This document shows positions 49,301-57,328 of a stretch of 64,000 bases of DNA, piece by piece. The stretch comes from Candidatus Bathyarchaeia archaeon (lineage in GTDB: Archaea; Thermoproteota; Bathyarchaeia; Bathyarchaeales; DTEX01). The DNA lies in the NCBI GenBank assembly GCA_038882715.1, contig JAVZNR010000006.1, forward strand, positions 59,406-123,405. The letters run 5' to 3'. Made by a program: the position numbers and the translations under genes. Below the pieces are notes generated by a model that worked only from the letters and a program-made list of their open reading frames with translations, did no database searches and was not told where the DNA came from. The stretch's first letter is position 1. Every line of letters begins with the position of its first letter.

Positions 49301-49638
49301 ATTCCAATCAAAGCTGGTTTAATAACATGCTGATGATAGAAGAAATCATAGTTATTGGTTTTATCTGTGGCAAAAAATATTCGGCCGCCTATCTCAGGGA
49401 GCACACAGACCTTAATATACTCGTTTTCTAAAAAAGCCGCCTTGTACACCTTCTCTATTCTATTATCTGTTAGTTTGTCTAGCATAGGATAGGGATAAAC
49501 ATGCCCCTGCGCCCCTTGGTAGGCTCTGCCAGTATAAAATATTGGGTTTGGGTCAGGATCGCTGATCTGGTAAGTAGGTATCACCAGCGGTTCTTCCCAA
49601 ATTTTTACATCCCTAGTAAAGGACCCGTATCCCTCCAT
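46309..49638 (-). CDS. DUF5107 domain protein with C-terminal TPR array
   Basis: About 1109 residues. Residues about 1-330 form a DUF5107-like mutarotase-fold domain (EYIKVCVLPEIGGRIFFAT, GGVEWNIPHHHRATTF, FLIWANPAVHANENYQIIF), a family often found with carbohydrate-active genes. A beta linker follows to about 450, then a Pro-rich hinge (PMPKPVEPPKPPKEIE). Over a dozen tetratricopeptide repeats fill the rest, for example AYYYLGVALRAQEKYEEAYD and PYHVWAKVYLSEL near the end. No signal peptide, so cytoplasmic. The ATG at 49638 is preferred: GAGGAG is six bases upstream, while the longer frame would start at TTG 49662. It sits between the B-type OPT gene and the orphan gene of cassette 3, in the same orientation. 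Confidence 0.8.
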   Translation of the reverse strand: MEGYGSFTRDVKIWEEPLVIPTYQISDPDPNPIFYTGRAYQGAQGHVYPYPMLDKLTDNRIEKVYKAAFLENEYIKVCVLPEIGGRIFFATDKTNNYDFFYHQHVIKPALIGMLGAWISGGVEWNIPHHHRATTFMPVDYTLRENPDGSKTIWVGEIELRHRMKWIVGITLYPGKSYIEVTIKLFNRTPLAHSFLIWANPAVHANENYQIIFPPRTEYATFHGKNQFSHWPISYEVFAGVDYTSGVDVSWWKNHLAPTSFFAWNYKDDFLAGYDHGKRAGTVAVANHHIVPGKKFFLWGNGSEGRMWEKILTDADGPYIELMIGAYSDNQPDYTWIQPYEVKTCKIYWYPIREIGGVKNANREAAINLEIDSENTVSIGVYTTSERKSSRVILKASGKVVFEREADISPTKPFVERVQLPLGAKEEDLELILLSSQGEEIISYKPVRKENAPMPKPVEPPKPPKEIETIEELYLTGLRLEQFYNPAIEPYPYYEEALRRDPYDYRTNIALAILYCKRGMFKEAEEHLRRALERATKNYVTPKDGEAYYYLGVALRAQEKYEEAYDAFYKATWYHAWHAAAYYSLAEIDCQRGDFLKALEHLDLSLSTNTLNTRALNLKATVLRKMRRLKEAEEIALKALAIDPLDFWAENELYLVKSKMGLKEEADKELENLRMKMRDNVQSYLELAVDYGNCGFLEEAIDVLSRAIELNKRGLSDFPMVYYYLGYFWDMKGERDKAMEYYRLGGKMPADYCFPFRVESLKVLKRVLEVNDHDAKAHFYLGNLLYYFNRYEEAIKEWEKSRDLDDTFSITHRNLGLAYARVRNDIHRAIASLEKAIECNSKDPRLYYELDRLYEIGGVPVEKRLSLLEKNHEAVVKRDDALSREIILYVQTGQYDKAIDLLRTHHFHVWEGGGEIHDVYVDAHLLRGLKKLESDRYEEALKDFEAALEYPENLEVGRPYRGVRLRDPQVYYYMGTAYEALGKENDAKICYERAISAKVELSELSYYQGLSLMKLGRREEADKIFDDLISFARERIEKGVGMDFFEKFGEKEFMQAQMAYYHYLLGLGYMGKGELQEAKDNFRAALKLNPYHVWAKVYLSELSKEMKNPQ

Positions 49639-49749
49639 GGAAAACTCCTCACGAAAACTCAATGATGGGAAAAATGAATATAAGATTTATGGGTTAGCTT
49701 TGATGGAAAATAACATAAATAAAAATAAATATGGAACAATTTAGTTTAT

Positions 49750-51741
49750 TTAGAACGTTTTAGCGGCTAATGCCCACATCGCTACTAAGTCTAGCGTTAT
49801 CATGCCTAAGATGAAGCCTGCCACTATTCTAACCCATACGTTTTCGTAGAACTTGGCTCCGCCTATCTTAAGAACAGCCACCTTTATTATTAATGCTGGA
49901 ACCGATCTGAATAGACCGTAGCATATGGGCCATATCATCAGCGCCGCCGGATGTAGGAAGAACCATGGGAACCTTGATCTCAGCACAAACAATATTATTG
50001 GGAATATTATTCCAATAACTGTCCACGTAACTTTATATGAAGACCAGTAGGTGAACGGCGCGAAAACTCCGGACTCCGCGTTCGCTGCCATCGCTTGAAC
50101 AGGGTTAATGTCTCCACCACCGCCAGCGGCTCCGGAAAGGACTACGCCAGCTCCATACTTGTAGAGCATTGATGTGACTATTGGCACTCCTATAACAGCT
50201 ATCGCGGACAGCAGTATGAAAAGCGACTTAAACATCGTTTTCGGACTAACGCCGCCAGTCTCGCACATCTTATAGGCGAAGAGCGTAGGCATAGCGCCCG
50301 ACCAGTTTGCGTTAGATAGCGGTAGGGCTTGTGGCATAGCTCTTGCAGTTAAGGCAGCTAGGCTTGTTGATGGATTAGTGTAAGCCCCTATAGCTTCTCC
50401 AAAAGCGAACACATAATTATGGCCAGTCCACCAGGTGAATGGGGCTGCCAGCCACTCTATATTGTGGCTCTGAACCCACATCTGCCCTATCATTGTCACG
50501 CTGTATAACACTGCTGTAAATATTAGAACGCCGATATTCGCCCCTGAAGCAACCCATATAACCATCCAGATTATCCACAGTAGAATAAAGGTTATCCAGA
50601 GAGCTCTGTCAGAAATATCTCCTGGAATTGACGAGGAGACGCCTTTTATTGCCCTTGAGAAGCTGTCTTTTAAGTATTTCCAGCCCGATATGATCATCCA
50701 TAGGCCTATGCCTATCCACACCCCAGTATGCTCCATATGCAGCCACGCCATGCCTGGAGCAACGTCGCCCCAATAGTAGCTCCAAGCGCTTACTCCGGGC
50801 GCCATTGCGCCCGTGAAGTGCGCTGCCAGCGGATATATCCAGTAGAATATTATGTCAAATATCGCTATGGAGGCCAAGACGTCTAGTGGCATTATAGTGT
50901 ACCACACTGTTGTATGCGGGTCTATAAACCACCAGCCTTCAACATGATATGGGCTGAAAATCGGCGCAAGCTGTGCATCTAAAGGTACTCTTCCAAAAAC
51001 GTGTTCCCTTGGAATTAGTGGGTAGAACATGTTAATTGTCATTGGGCCAGCCCATATCGCTCCAAATATCCAGCCAAGCCAGATCCACTTATCCTTAATT
51101 ATGGCTCTGCTCCCATTCACCTTTCGATCATATAAATCTACAGTTACTATAGCTGGTACAACGCTTGGAAATGGTAGTCTGTCGATGTAAATGAATTTTC
51201 TCTGAAATATTGATGCCAGACATATTATTATTCCACCAGTCACAATCATGTAGATCATTTCCAATAGCAAGTAAGGTGCAAGCTCCAACCATGGTGGAGA
51301 TGAGCCGCCAATCCATGCCCCCTTAACAACATCTATGTTCTTGCAAACCCAGAAGTCGGGTATCAGCTTAAGCGCCTCGCTGTAAGCTGGTACGTTAGGA
51401 ACGATTAAGGATATGCATGAAATCCCCATGAGATACCCGTGACTGACCAAGACGCCTGCAAATGCGCCTAAACCAGTGAACAAAGCCATTTCCGCCCTAT
51501 TGAACGCTTTATTGCCCATAAATGACATTAGAACAGCAATTATCCAAACAATACTTAAAGGCAAGAAACCCCACTCGGTTCCAGTTCCACCCCAAGCGCC
51601 TTCCTCCTGTCCATGAGCCCAAAAGGTCATGACGGTTTTCGGTATCATGATCGCCGTCAAAGCTATGATAAGAACCATGACAACTGCATAGCGTCCAGGA
51701 GAAATTACTGCAACCTCTCCCCTAGAACTTTCCTTACCCAT
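49750..51741 (-). CDS. OPT-like polytopic membrane transporter, B-type (cassette 3)
   Basis: 663 residues, strongly hydrophobic. The OPT motif KFIYIDRLPFPSVVPA has LPFP at 189-192. The B-type C-terminal block is VLKIGGAKFYENVWVRIVAGFILG. The N-terminus (SPGRYAVVMVLIIALTAIMIP) is typical of the B group. ATG at 51741 follows GGTGG. It begins cassette 3, and the DUF5107-TPR gene follows about 110 bases downstream. A Gly-rich loop (SGAAGGGGD) is specific to this copy. Unlike the A types, the B types have many Trp in the first 200 residues. The substrate is unknown. Confidence 0.72.
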   Translation of the reverse strand: MGKESSRGEVAVISPGRYAVVMVLIIALTAIMIPKTVMTFWAHGQEEGAWGGTGTEWGFLPLSIVWIIAVLMSFMGNKAFNRAEMALFTGLGAFAGVLVSHGYLMGISCISLIVPNVPAYSEALKLIPDFWVCKNIDVVKGAWIGGSSPPWLELAPYLLLEMIYMIVTGGIIICLASIFQRKFIYIDRLPFPSVVPAIVTVDLYDRKVNGSRAIIKDKWIWLGWIFGAIWAGPMTINMFYPLIPREHVFGRVPLDAQLAPIFSPYHVEGWWFIDPHTTVWYTIMPLDVLASIAIFDIIFYWIYPLAAHFTGAMAPGVSAWSYYWGDVAPGMAWLHMEHTGVWIGIGLWMIISGWKYLKDSFSRAIKGVSSSIPGDISDRALWITFILLWIIWMVIWVASGANIGVLIFTAVLYSVTMIGQMWVQSHNIEWLAAPFTWWTGHNYVFAFGEAIGAYTNPSTSLAALTARAMPQALPLSNANWSGAMPTLFAYKMCETGGVSPKTMFKSLFILLSAIAVIGVPIVTSMLYKYGAGVVLSGAAGGGGDINPVQAMAANAESGVFAPFTYWSSYKVTWTVIGIIFPIILFVLRSRFPWFFLHPAALMIWPICYGLFRSVPALIIKVAVLKIGGAKFYENVWVRIVAGFILGMITLDLVAMWALAAKTF

Positions 51742-51901
51742 TCTTCCACCAATACCCTTTTTTGGCGAAAAATATATTTATTTCTTGCGGTCGCCATCGC
51801 TAGAATGCTATAAATCGTATATAGCTCAACTTTACAACGCTTGACGTGGAATCGCGCAGAAGATCCCTTTCAGCTGTAAATGCCATTTATCTTGCTCTCA
51901 T

Positions 51902-52927
51902 TTAAAGGAAACTTTGAGCCTTTTTTCTAGCAGCTAAGGTAACTGATATTGCTAAAATCAGCAGGATTAATTGGGTTGGAGCTGTGAACTCCGGAATAAT
52001 TAGGCCGCTAAAGGTTATCGAGAGCCTATTGACAGGTGTGGGGTCATTCGCGAAGCTGAATTGTGCGATTAGTTGCGCGGGCGGTTGTGTCGGGATATTA
52101 GTAAGCCAGCCCTTGAGCTGCATCGGCGGGCTTATGAGACCTGGCTCCGAGGACAGAAAAGAAACAGTCTCGTTAGATACAACTACAAACTGAACAGTTG
52201 ATACAAACCAGCCTTCATATGACGCGTAGCTTGATGGCGTAAGCGATTCTACGTTAAGTAGATCTAGAATATCTATTTTATGTGGACCTGTTCCAACTGG
52301 CGTACTAGTGGAATAGCCCACTGCCATATGGTAAACCCAGTTGAAGCCCCCGCTCTCCTTAGCAGCGCTAACCTCAACAAAAGCCTTCTCCTCGCTACTC
52401 ATAGGTAGAAACGTTAATGTAAAGCCTTTCAGGTCGGGGGCTAGGCATCTCTCCATAAGCCAACTTATGTACTCGGTTAGATCACTCTTTCCAGGCCCGA
52501 TATACTCCACGTAAACATAGCTATTTTCGACTTTAGTGGTGTTCCATGTGAAGCCCGCGTTGAAGGCATTTTCTATGGAGCCTTTAACAGCGTCCGCAAG
52601 AGACCTCGCTGTAGCTGCATCGGTATTATTGAAGGCGATAATTAAGCCTGAGCCGTCCCTAGAAAAAGCAATTGTAATTAAAGTGGTGTCTGTTAATTCG
52701 CCCCTATTAAGGTTTACCTCCGATGGAAAGTGTACAAGAGAAGCGTCTACCGAGTATACTACGCTGAAAATCATAAGTTCGGCTGTTGTGCAGTTAACTG
52801 TGACTGAAATGCTTTCCGCGAAGGACGGTTCCTCCTCGGTTGCATCGACTATTGGTACGCAGATTCCAGAAGCGAGAAGAAAAGCGGATAGAAGCATGAG
52901 TAGTGGCATTAAAACCTTATACTTCAA
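51902..52927 (-). CDS. Secreted protein with PEF-type archaeosortase sorting signal
   Basis: 341 residues: a signal peptide (LMPLLMLLSAFLLASGICV), a mainly beta ectodomain of unknown family, and a C-terminal tripartite sorting tail. That tail is the motif IPEFTAP, a hydrophobic helix (TQLILLILAISVTLA) and a short basic end (ARKKAQSF). This matches the PEF-CTERM class recognised by archaeosortases, which cleave the tail and attach the protein to lipid. The archaeosortase gene lies only 30 bases upstream, so this is probably its dedicated substrate. No other protein in the window ends in such a tail. The TTG start at 52927 gives a normal KYK n-region; ATG at 52909 is an alternative. Confidence 0.72.
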   Translation of the reverse strand: MKYKVLMPLLMLLSAFLLASGICVPIVDATEEEPSFAESISVTVNCTTAELMIFSVVYSVDASLVHFPSEVNLNRGELTDTTLITIAFSRDGSGLIIAFNNTDAATARSLADAVKGSIENAFNAGFTWNTTKVENSYVYVEYIGPGKSDLTEYISWLMERCLAPDLKGFTLTFLPMSSEEKAFVEVSAAKESGGFNWVYHMAVGYSTSTPVGTGPHKIDILDLLNVESLTPSSYASYEGWFVSTVQFVVVSNETVSFLSSEPGLISPPMQLKGWLTNIPTQPPAQLIAQFSFANDPTPVNRLSITFSGLIIPEFTAPTQLILLILAISVTLAARKKAQSFL

Positions 52928-52957
52928 GTTTCATCACATAAGGGATTATGCTAGCCT

Positions 52958-54010
52958 TTATTTATAAAACTTTTCATCACGATCATCTTTAGACTTTATT
53001 TTCTCCAAAAGAAATTGCGTAATAACCGCTATTAATTGGTAGGAGACAATCCATGTGACTGAATATAGCGGCCCGTAGTAGTCATGGAAGCGTCTAACTT
53101 CTGGAGAATTGACGCCGTATTCGACGGCTATAATGAAGATCCTTGCTATTCTAAGAGCGTTAACAATATATGTGATTATTGCTCCAATCAAAAAATACAG
53201 TATTTTCTGTTTTCGCGAAAATAAGCTGTCCTTCAAAAAAAGAGCGGTTAGCACAGAATATATTATGAGGCTCTCTACGCCGGAGCACGGCCAAGCTATT
53301 CCGAATGATGCTTCATCCCCGTCACTCCAAACCTTCATGACTATTGTTCCGTAAGATTGCCCCCTCACTTCGGCCTTATAGCCCATTAAAGACAGTATTT
53401 CGGAAGCAAGCATAGTGGTGGCTGGAGCAAGAATCTGGAATGGCGTAAACTCCCCATAGGGGTAAAAGTTATCCACGAGGAAAATTAAACCGATTGCGCT
53501 TAGCAGAGATATTGGAAGCATAAAATGCCTTAAGCCCTCTACTCCATAAGTCAGTGCCGCTGTTAGCGAGAATAAAGCCGCCAGAACAATATATTCTATT
53601 GCGAGGGGCATATTCTCCGCCCAGAAACTCATTCCATAGTATTTAGGAAATGAATCTATAATAACCCTGTCTATTTCAAAAAGATCAACGGTTAAAACGT
53701 ATATGATTGGTAGAAAAGCAGCTATGGCGGATGCTAAGAAACGCTTAGATTTTAACGCGTTAACCTTCGCCTTAATCTTTCCCCAATTCAATGCAACCTC
53801 AAGGGAAACTAGCCAGAGAAAGAAAATATAGTATGCTCTACCCTTCCAAGTAACATTATAGGATTCAGGGTAGAGTAAATACAACGTCATAATGGATATC
53901 GTGGATGATAGGATAAACGGGGCCTTCGCTAAGTTTTGTACCCGTAGAATTGTTTGAAGCCAACTCTTTAACTTGCAGAGTAATCTTTTCAACTCTGACC
54001 GCCGCATCAT
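52958..54010 (-). CDS. Archaeosortase/exosortase family transpeptidase
   Basis: A 350-residue membrane protein of the exosortase/archaeosortase family, with about eight transmembrane helices. The catalytic triad is visible: Cys242 in AWPCSGVESL, Arg287 in NALRIARI and His309 in RFHDYYG. The family removes C-terminal sorting tails of secreted proteins and joins the new end to a lipid. The adjacent downstream gene encodes a PEF-tailed protein, consistent with an ArtC-like (PEF-directed) specificity. That subclass is inferred from the neighbour, not from sequence detail here. The N-terminal 180 residues are less conserved membrane segments. ATG start at 54010. Confidence 0.85.
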   Translation of the reverse strand: MMRRSELKRLLCKLKSWLQTILRVQNLAKAPFILSSTISIMTLYLLYPESYNVTWKGRAYYIFFLWLVSLEVALNWGKIKAKVNALKSKRFLASAIAAFLPIIYVLTVDLFEIDRVIIDSFPKYYGMSFWAENMPLAIEYIVLAALFSLTAALTYGVEGLRHFMLPISLLSAIGLIFLVDNFYPYGEFTPFQILAPATTMLASEILSLMGYKAEVRGQSYGTIVMKVWSDGDEASFGIAWPCSGVESLIIYSVLTALFLKDSLFSRKQKILYFLIGAIITYIVNALRIARIFIIAVEYGVNSPEVRRFHDYYGPLYSVTWIVSYQLIAVITQFLLEKIKSKDDRDEKFYK

Positions 54011-54160
54011 ACAAACTGTATTCTCTCAGTCCTTTATATTTACACTAATCACTTTAGGTTTCGAAGAGCATAACAGCCTTAAATTCTTCGGAATCGGAAA
54101 AGGTGTTACGAAAATGTTGCAGGTCGGCTTAAAGTTAAAAACATTTAAAGAGCCATCTGC

Positions 54161-54717
54161 TTATCTGAGGAACTCTTTTCTTCCAGTCAATGCGTAGATC
54201 AATGATTCGCAGATATATGCCGCGTGATCCGCTATCCTCTCGAAATACCGTACTATAAGCGCGCTCAAAACAATAATTCTACTTTCAATGTTTTTCTCCC
54301 CAATTATTTTATCAAGGAAATTAAAGTAGAGTTCGTCAACCTCCTTCTCCATCTCAGATATGCTTCTAGCAGTTTCTATATTCTTGCCCTTTAAGGCTTC
54401 TATGCTGGTCTTCATCATAACTAGGACTTTCTCTCCCATCTCCATAGTATATGCGCGTATCCACTCTATGCTCTCTTTTAGTCCACCAAAGCGCTTATTG
54501 AGGTAGGATATATCTAGCGCATATCTTCCAAGGTTTTATCCTCAACCTGCTCAGCCAATATAACCAGCATATCAGATATTCCTTGTATCTTATGATATAG
54601 GTCTCCGCCGCGGAAGCTCTCCTCAATAGCCATGGAGACGACTTGATAGGCTAGGTCACCCATCCTGTAGACCAGCGCTTTAAGCTCCTCCAGCTCTAAA
54701 TCTATTATTCTACTCAT
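54161..54717 (-). pseudogene. phoU: phoU, broken by internal deletion and frame change
   Basis: Remnant of the pst-associated phosphate-signalling regulator. The first part (ATG 54717, GGTGGG before it) encodes the N-terminal PhoU helix pair MSRIIDLELEELKALVYRMG and on to EQVEDKTLED, stopping at 54514. In the next frame the sequence continues LGRYALDISYLNKRFGGLK and then the second PhoU domain ending RIADHAAYICESLI. The usual stretch between (a helix of about 35 residues around QPVA-x-DLR-x-I) is missing, so the total of about 185 codons is short of the usual 215-220. This points to an internal deletion of about 100 bases that also shifted frame, rather than a one-base error. The second part could start at an internal ATG, but function is doubtful. 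Confidence 0.75.
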
Positions 54718-54727
54718 AAAACCCACC

Positions 54728-55489
54728 TTAACCAAATTTTCCCGTTATATATCTCTCGGTCAACTCGCTTCTCGGATTTTCGAAGATATCTTTGGTAGGC
54801 CCGTACTCCACGAGCTCACCCATATATAGGAAGGCTACGTAGTCAGAGATTCTGGCAGCTTGCTGCATATTGTGGGTTACGATGATTATCGTGTAATCCT
54901 CCGCCAGCTTCCTGATTAAAGCCTCTATCCTCGCAGCTGATATCGGATCTAGAGCCGATGTCGGCTCATCCATTAATAACACCTCCGGCTCAACGGCTAA
55001 CGCCCTCGCTATGCAGAGCCTCTGCTGCTGTCCGCCGGAGAGGCTTGCCCCAGACTTGTTTAAATCGTCTTTCACCTCGTCCCATAGCCCCGCGAGCATC
55101 AAGCTCCGCTTAACGATCTGGTCGAGGGTCTTTCGATCCCTCACACCATTAAGTCTTGGCCCTAAAGCGACGTTATCGTAGATTGATAGCATTGGGAATG
55201 GGTTTGGCTTCTGGAAGACCATGCCGATCTTCCTCCTTATCTGAACCCGGTCAACCCCATTATCATAAATATTTACTCCATTGAAAAGGACTCTTCCCGA
55301 GATGCGGGCGCCTGGAACCAGTTCATGCATTCTATTTATGCAGCGTATAAGCGTCGTCTTACCGCAGCCAGAAGGCCCCATCATCGCTGTTACAGCCCTA
55401 TCCTTAATTCGCATACTAATATCCTTTAAAACCTGCTTAGAGCCAAACCAAGCGTTTAAATTCTCAATCTCAATCTTATACGCGGACAT
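54728..55489 (-). CDS. pstB: Phosphate ABC transporter ATP-binding protein
   Basis: A 253-residue ATPase that drives high-affinity phosphate uptake through PstCA. Walker A is GPSGCGKT (38-45), the Q-loop is in [10 protein letters not shown], the ABC signature is LSGGQQQRL, and Walker B with the catalytic Glu is VLLMDEP. The switch His is in [20 protein letters not shown]-type and [14 protein letters not shown] sequences are typical of PstB, and the length is standard. The stop is ten bases before the phoU remnant's ATG. It is the fourth gene of the pst operon in transcription order. Confidence 0.96.
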   Translation of the reverse strand: MSAYKIEIENLNAWFGSKQVLKDISMRIKDRAVTAMMGPSGCGKTTLIRCINRMHELVPGARISGRVLFNGVNIYDNGVDRVQIRRKIGMVFQKPNPFPMLSIYDNVALGPRLNGVRDRKTLDQIVKRSLMLAGLWDEVKDDLNKSGASLSGGQQQRLCIARALAVEPEVLLMDEPTSALDPISAARIEALIRKLAEDYTIIIVTHNMQQAARISDYVAFLYMGELVEYGPTKDIFENPRSELTERYITGKFG

Positions 55490-55491
55490 AA

Positions 55492-56327
55492 CTAATACTT
55501 CTCCTTTGTCAAAATTCTAACAATAACATTTATCCCGAGGACTATTATAATAAGCACAAGGGCCGATCCCCCGCTAAGATCACCCAATTCTCAAATGGCG
55601 AGTTAGCGAACAGGAATATGTTTAACGCAAGGTTGGCTGCTGGCCTATTTAACCCGGCAAACCACCATCTCCAGTAACCCATCGTGACCAAGACTGGCGC
55701 GGATTCTCCGGCAATTCTGGCTACAGCAAGCAATACTCCGGTTGCTATAGTCTTCTTTGCCCCCCTCAGAACAATGTATAGTGTTGTTTTCCATCTTGGA
55801 ATCCCCAGCGCCATCGCAGCCTCTCTAATTGTTGCTGGCACTAGTTTAAGAGCTTCTTCCGTAGTTCTAGTTACGATGGGGATCATTATTATGGCCAAGG
55901 CGAATGATGCCGCTATGACCGAGAAGCCTATGGTGAGAACAAATAGTGCATAACTAAAAATGCCGATAACTATCGATGGGACGCCATTCAACACTTCATT
56001 AAAGAATCTTATAACTGGCGAGAGTCTGCTTTCACCATATTCGCTGAGAAATATTCCTGAAATTATCCCTATTGGGGCTCCAATCAAGGTTGCTAGCCCA
56101 ACGGTTATAAGCGTGCCCTGTATGGCGTTCGCCACCCCGCCTCCAGCCTCTCCTACAGTTGGAGTCGGCTTGATGAAAAAGTCTAAGTTAATTGCTACTA
56201 GACCCCTTCTGGCAACCTCGAATATTACGCTGAATAGGGGAATAAGGGCGGTAAGAAGGGCTAGGTAAACCATGAAGCGCATAATTAAATCCTTAATTCT
56301 CCTTAATCCATATGGCTCCTTCCTCAT
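55492..56327 (-). pseudogene. pstA: pstA, phosphate permease subunit with a frameshift near its 3' end
   Basis: Membrane subunit of the phosphate transporter. It reads normally for about 250 residues, with the family EAA loop AALLAG-type segment (EALKLVPATIREAAMALGI) and PANLALNIF. The frame then stops early at 55545 after ENWVILAGDRPLCLL. A run of five C at 55568-55572 (five G on the coding strand) is the break. One extra G restores [24 protein letters not shown] and a stop at 55492, giving about 278 residues, the usual PstA end. So this is either a real one-base deletion or a homopolymer error in the read. The start overlaps pstC by four bases (ATGA). Confidence 0.8.
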
Positions 56328-57328
56328 TCCCTCATTATCCCCCTGACCATTCTGAGGGAACGCCAGACGATTAGTCTCGCCGAGATCACGACGAACAAAT
56401 TAATTAGTAAGAGTAGTAGTCCAACATTTATCAGCGCGCTTATATATAGGTCGTATGTGGCTTCTAGGAGCTCGTTTGCAATTATCGCCGACATAGTATA
56501 CCATGCATCAAAGAGCGATGATGGGAAAACCTTAAACTTGTTTCCAATAACCATCGTTATGGCCATTGTTTCGCCCACTGCTCTTCCTAACCCTAGCATG
56601 GTTGCGCCCAGTATTCCGGAGCGCGTGTAGCTCATCACTATTTTTACCGTTTCCCATTTTGTCGCCCCCAGCGATATAACAGCCTCCCTTATAGATGGCG
56701 GCACCGATGAGAATAAGTCCCTTAAAACTGCGGAGATTATCGGTATAATCATTATGGCGAGAACTATACCGCCGGTTAAAACCCCGCCACCATATATCGG
56801 TCCGGAGAATAGTGAAATAAAGCCGAATACTGCTTTCAGAAGCGGATAAACATTATCGCGTAAAAATGGAATTAGGATGTATATTCCCCAGAGCCCGTAG
56901 ATTACGCTTGGAACAGCTGCCAAAAGTTCCACTAAAAAGGAAAAGATGAAGCTAAGTTTTTTAGGCATATATTCCGAGAGCGCTAAGGCGACACCAAGAC
57001 TTATGGGAAAACCTATAAGTAACGCTATTGCAGAAGTAGTTAACGTGCCAAGTATTAAGGGCAGGGCTCCGAAGACACGCTTTATTGCAGGGTCCCACTC
57101 TGTACCTGCTATGAAGCCTATGAAGCCAAAAGTTTCAATTGAAAGACGGGAGCCCATAATTAATTCGTAGGCCATTAAGCCGAGAATTAAAATAGTGCTT
57201 GACGCAATAAGGGCGCATAAAATCTTGAAAATATAATCGCCAGTAAATGACAGTTTAGGAAGCGAGAAATTTTGTAATCTTAAAGAGCTGAAAAATAAAT
57301 GTGGGAATATTTTTCGATTAACCCTCAT
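56324..57328 (-). CDS. pstC: Phosphate ABC transporter permease PstC
   Basis: A 334-residue integral membrane subunit that forms the phosphate channel with PstA. About six or seven transmembrane helices are visible. The ATPase-docking loop is SIREAVISLGATKWETV, and AVGETMAITMVIGN and PSVIYGLWGIYIL are typical PstC sequences. The N-terminal region has an extra 30 basic and aromatic residues compared with bacterial PstC. The ATG at 57328 overlaps the end of pstS by 11 bases, and the stop overlaps the pstA start by four, so expression is coupled. Confidence 0.95.
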   Translation of the reverse strand: MRVNRKIFPHLFFSSLRLQNFSLPKLSFTGDYIFKILCALIASSTILILGLMAYELIMGSRLSIETFGFIGFIAGTEWDPAIKRVFGALPLILGTLTTSAIALLIGFPISLGVALALSEYMPKKLSFIFSFLVELLAAVPSVIYGLWGIYILIPFLRDNVYPLLKAVFGFISLFSGPIYGGGVLTGGIVLAIMIIPIISAVLRDLFSSVPPSIREAVISLGATKWETVKIVMSYTRSGILGATMLGLGRAVGETMAITMVIGNKFKVFPSSLFDAWYTMSAIIANELLEATYDLYISALINVGLLLLLINLFVVISARLIVWRSLRMVRGIMRE

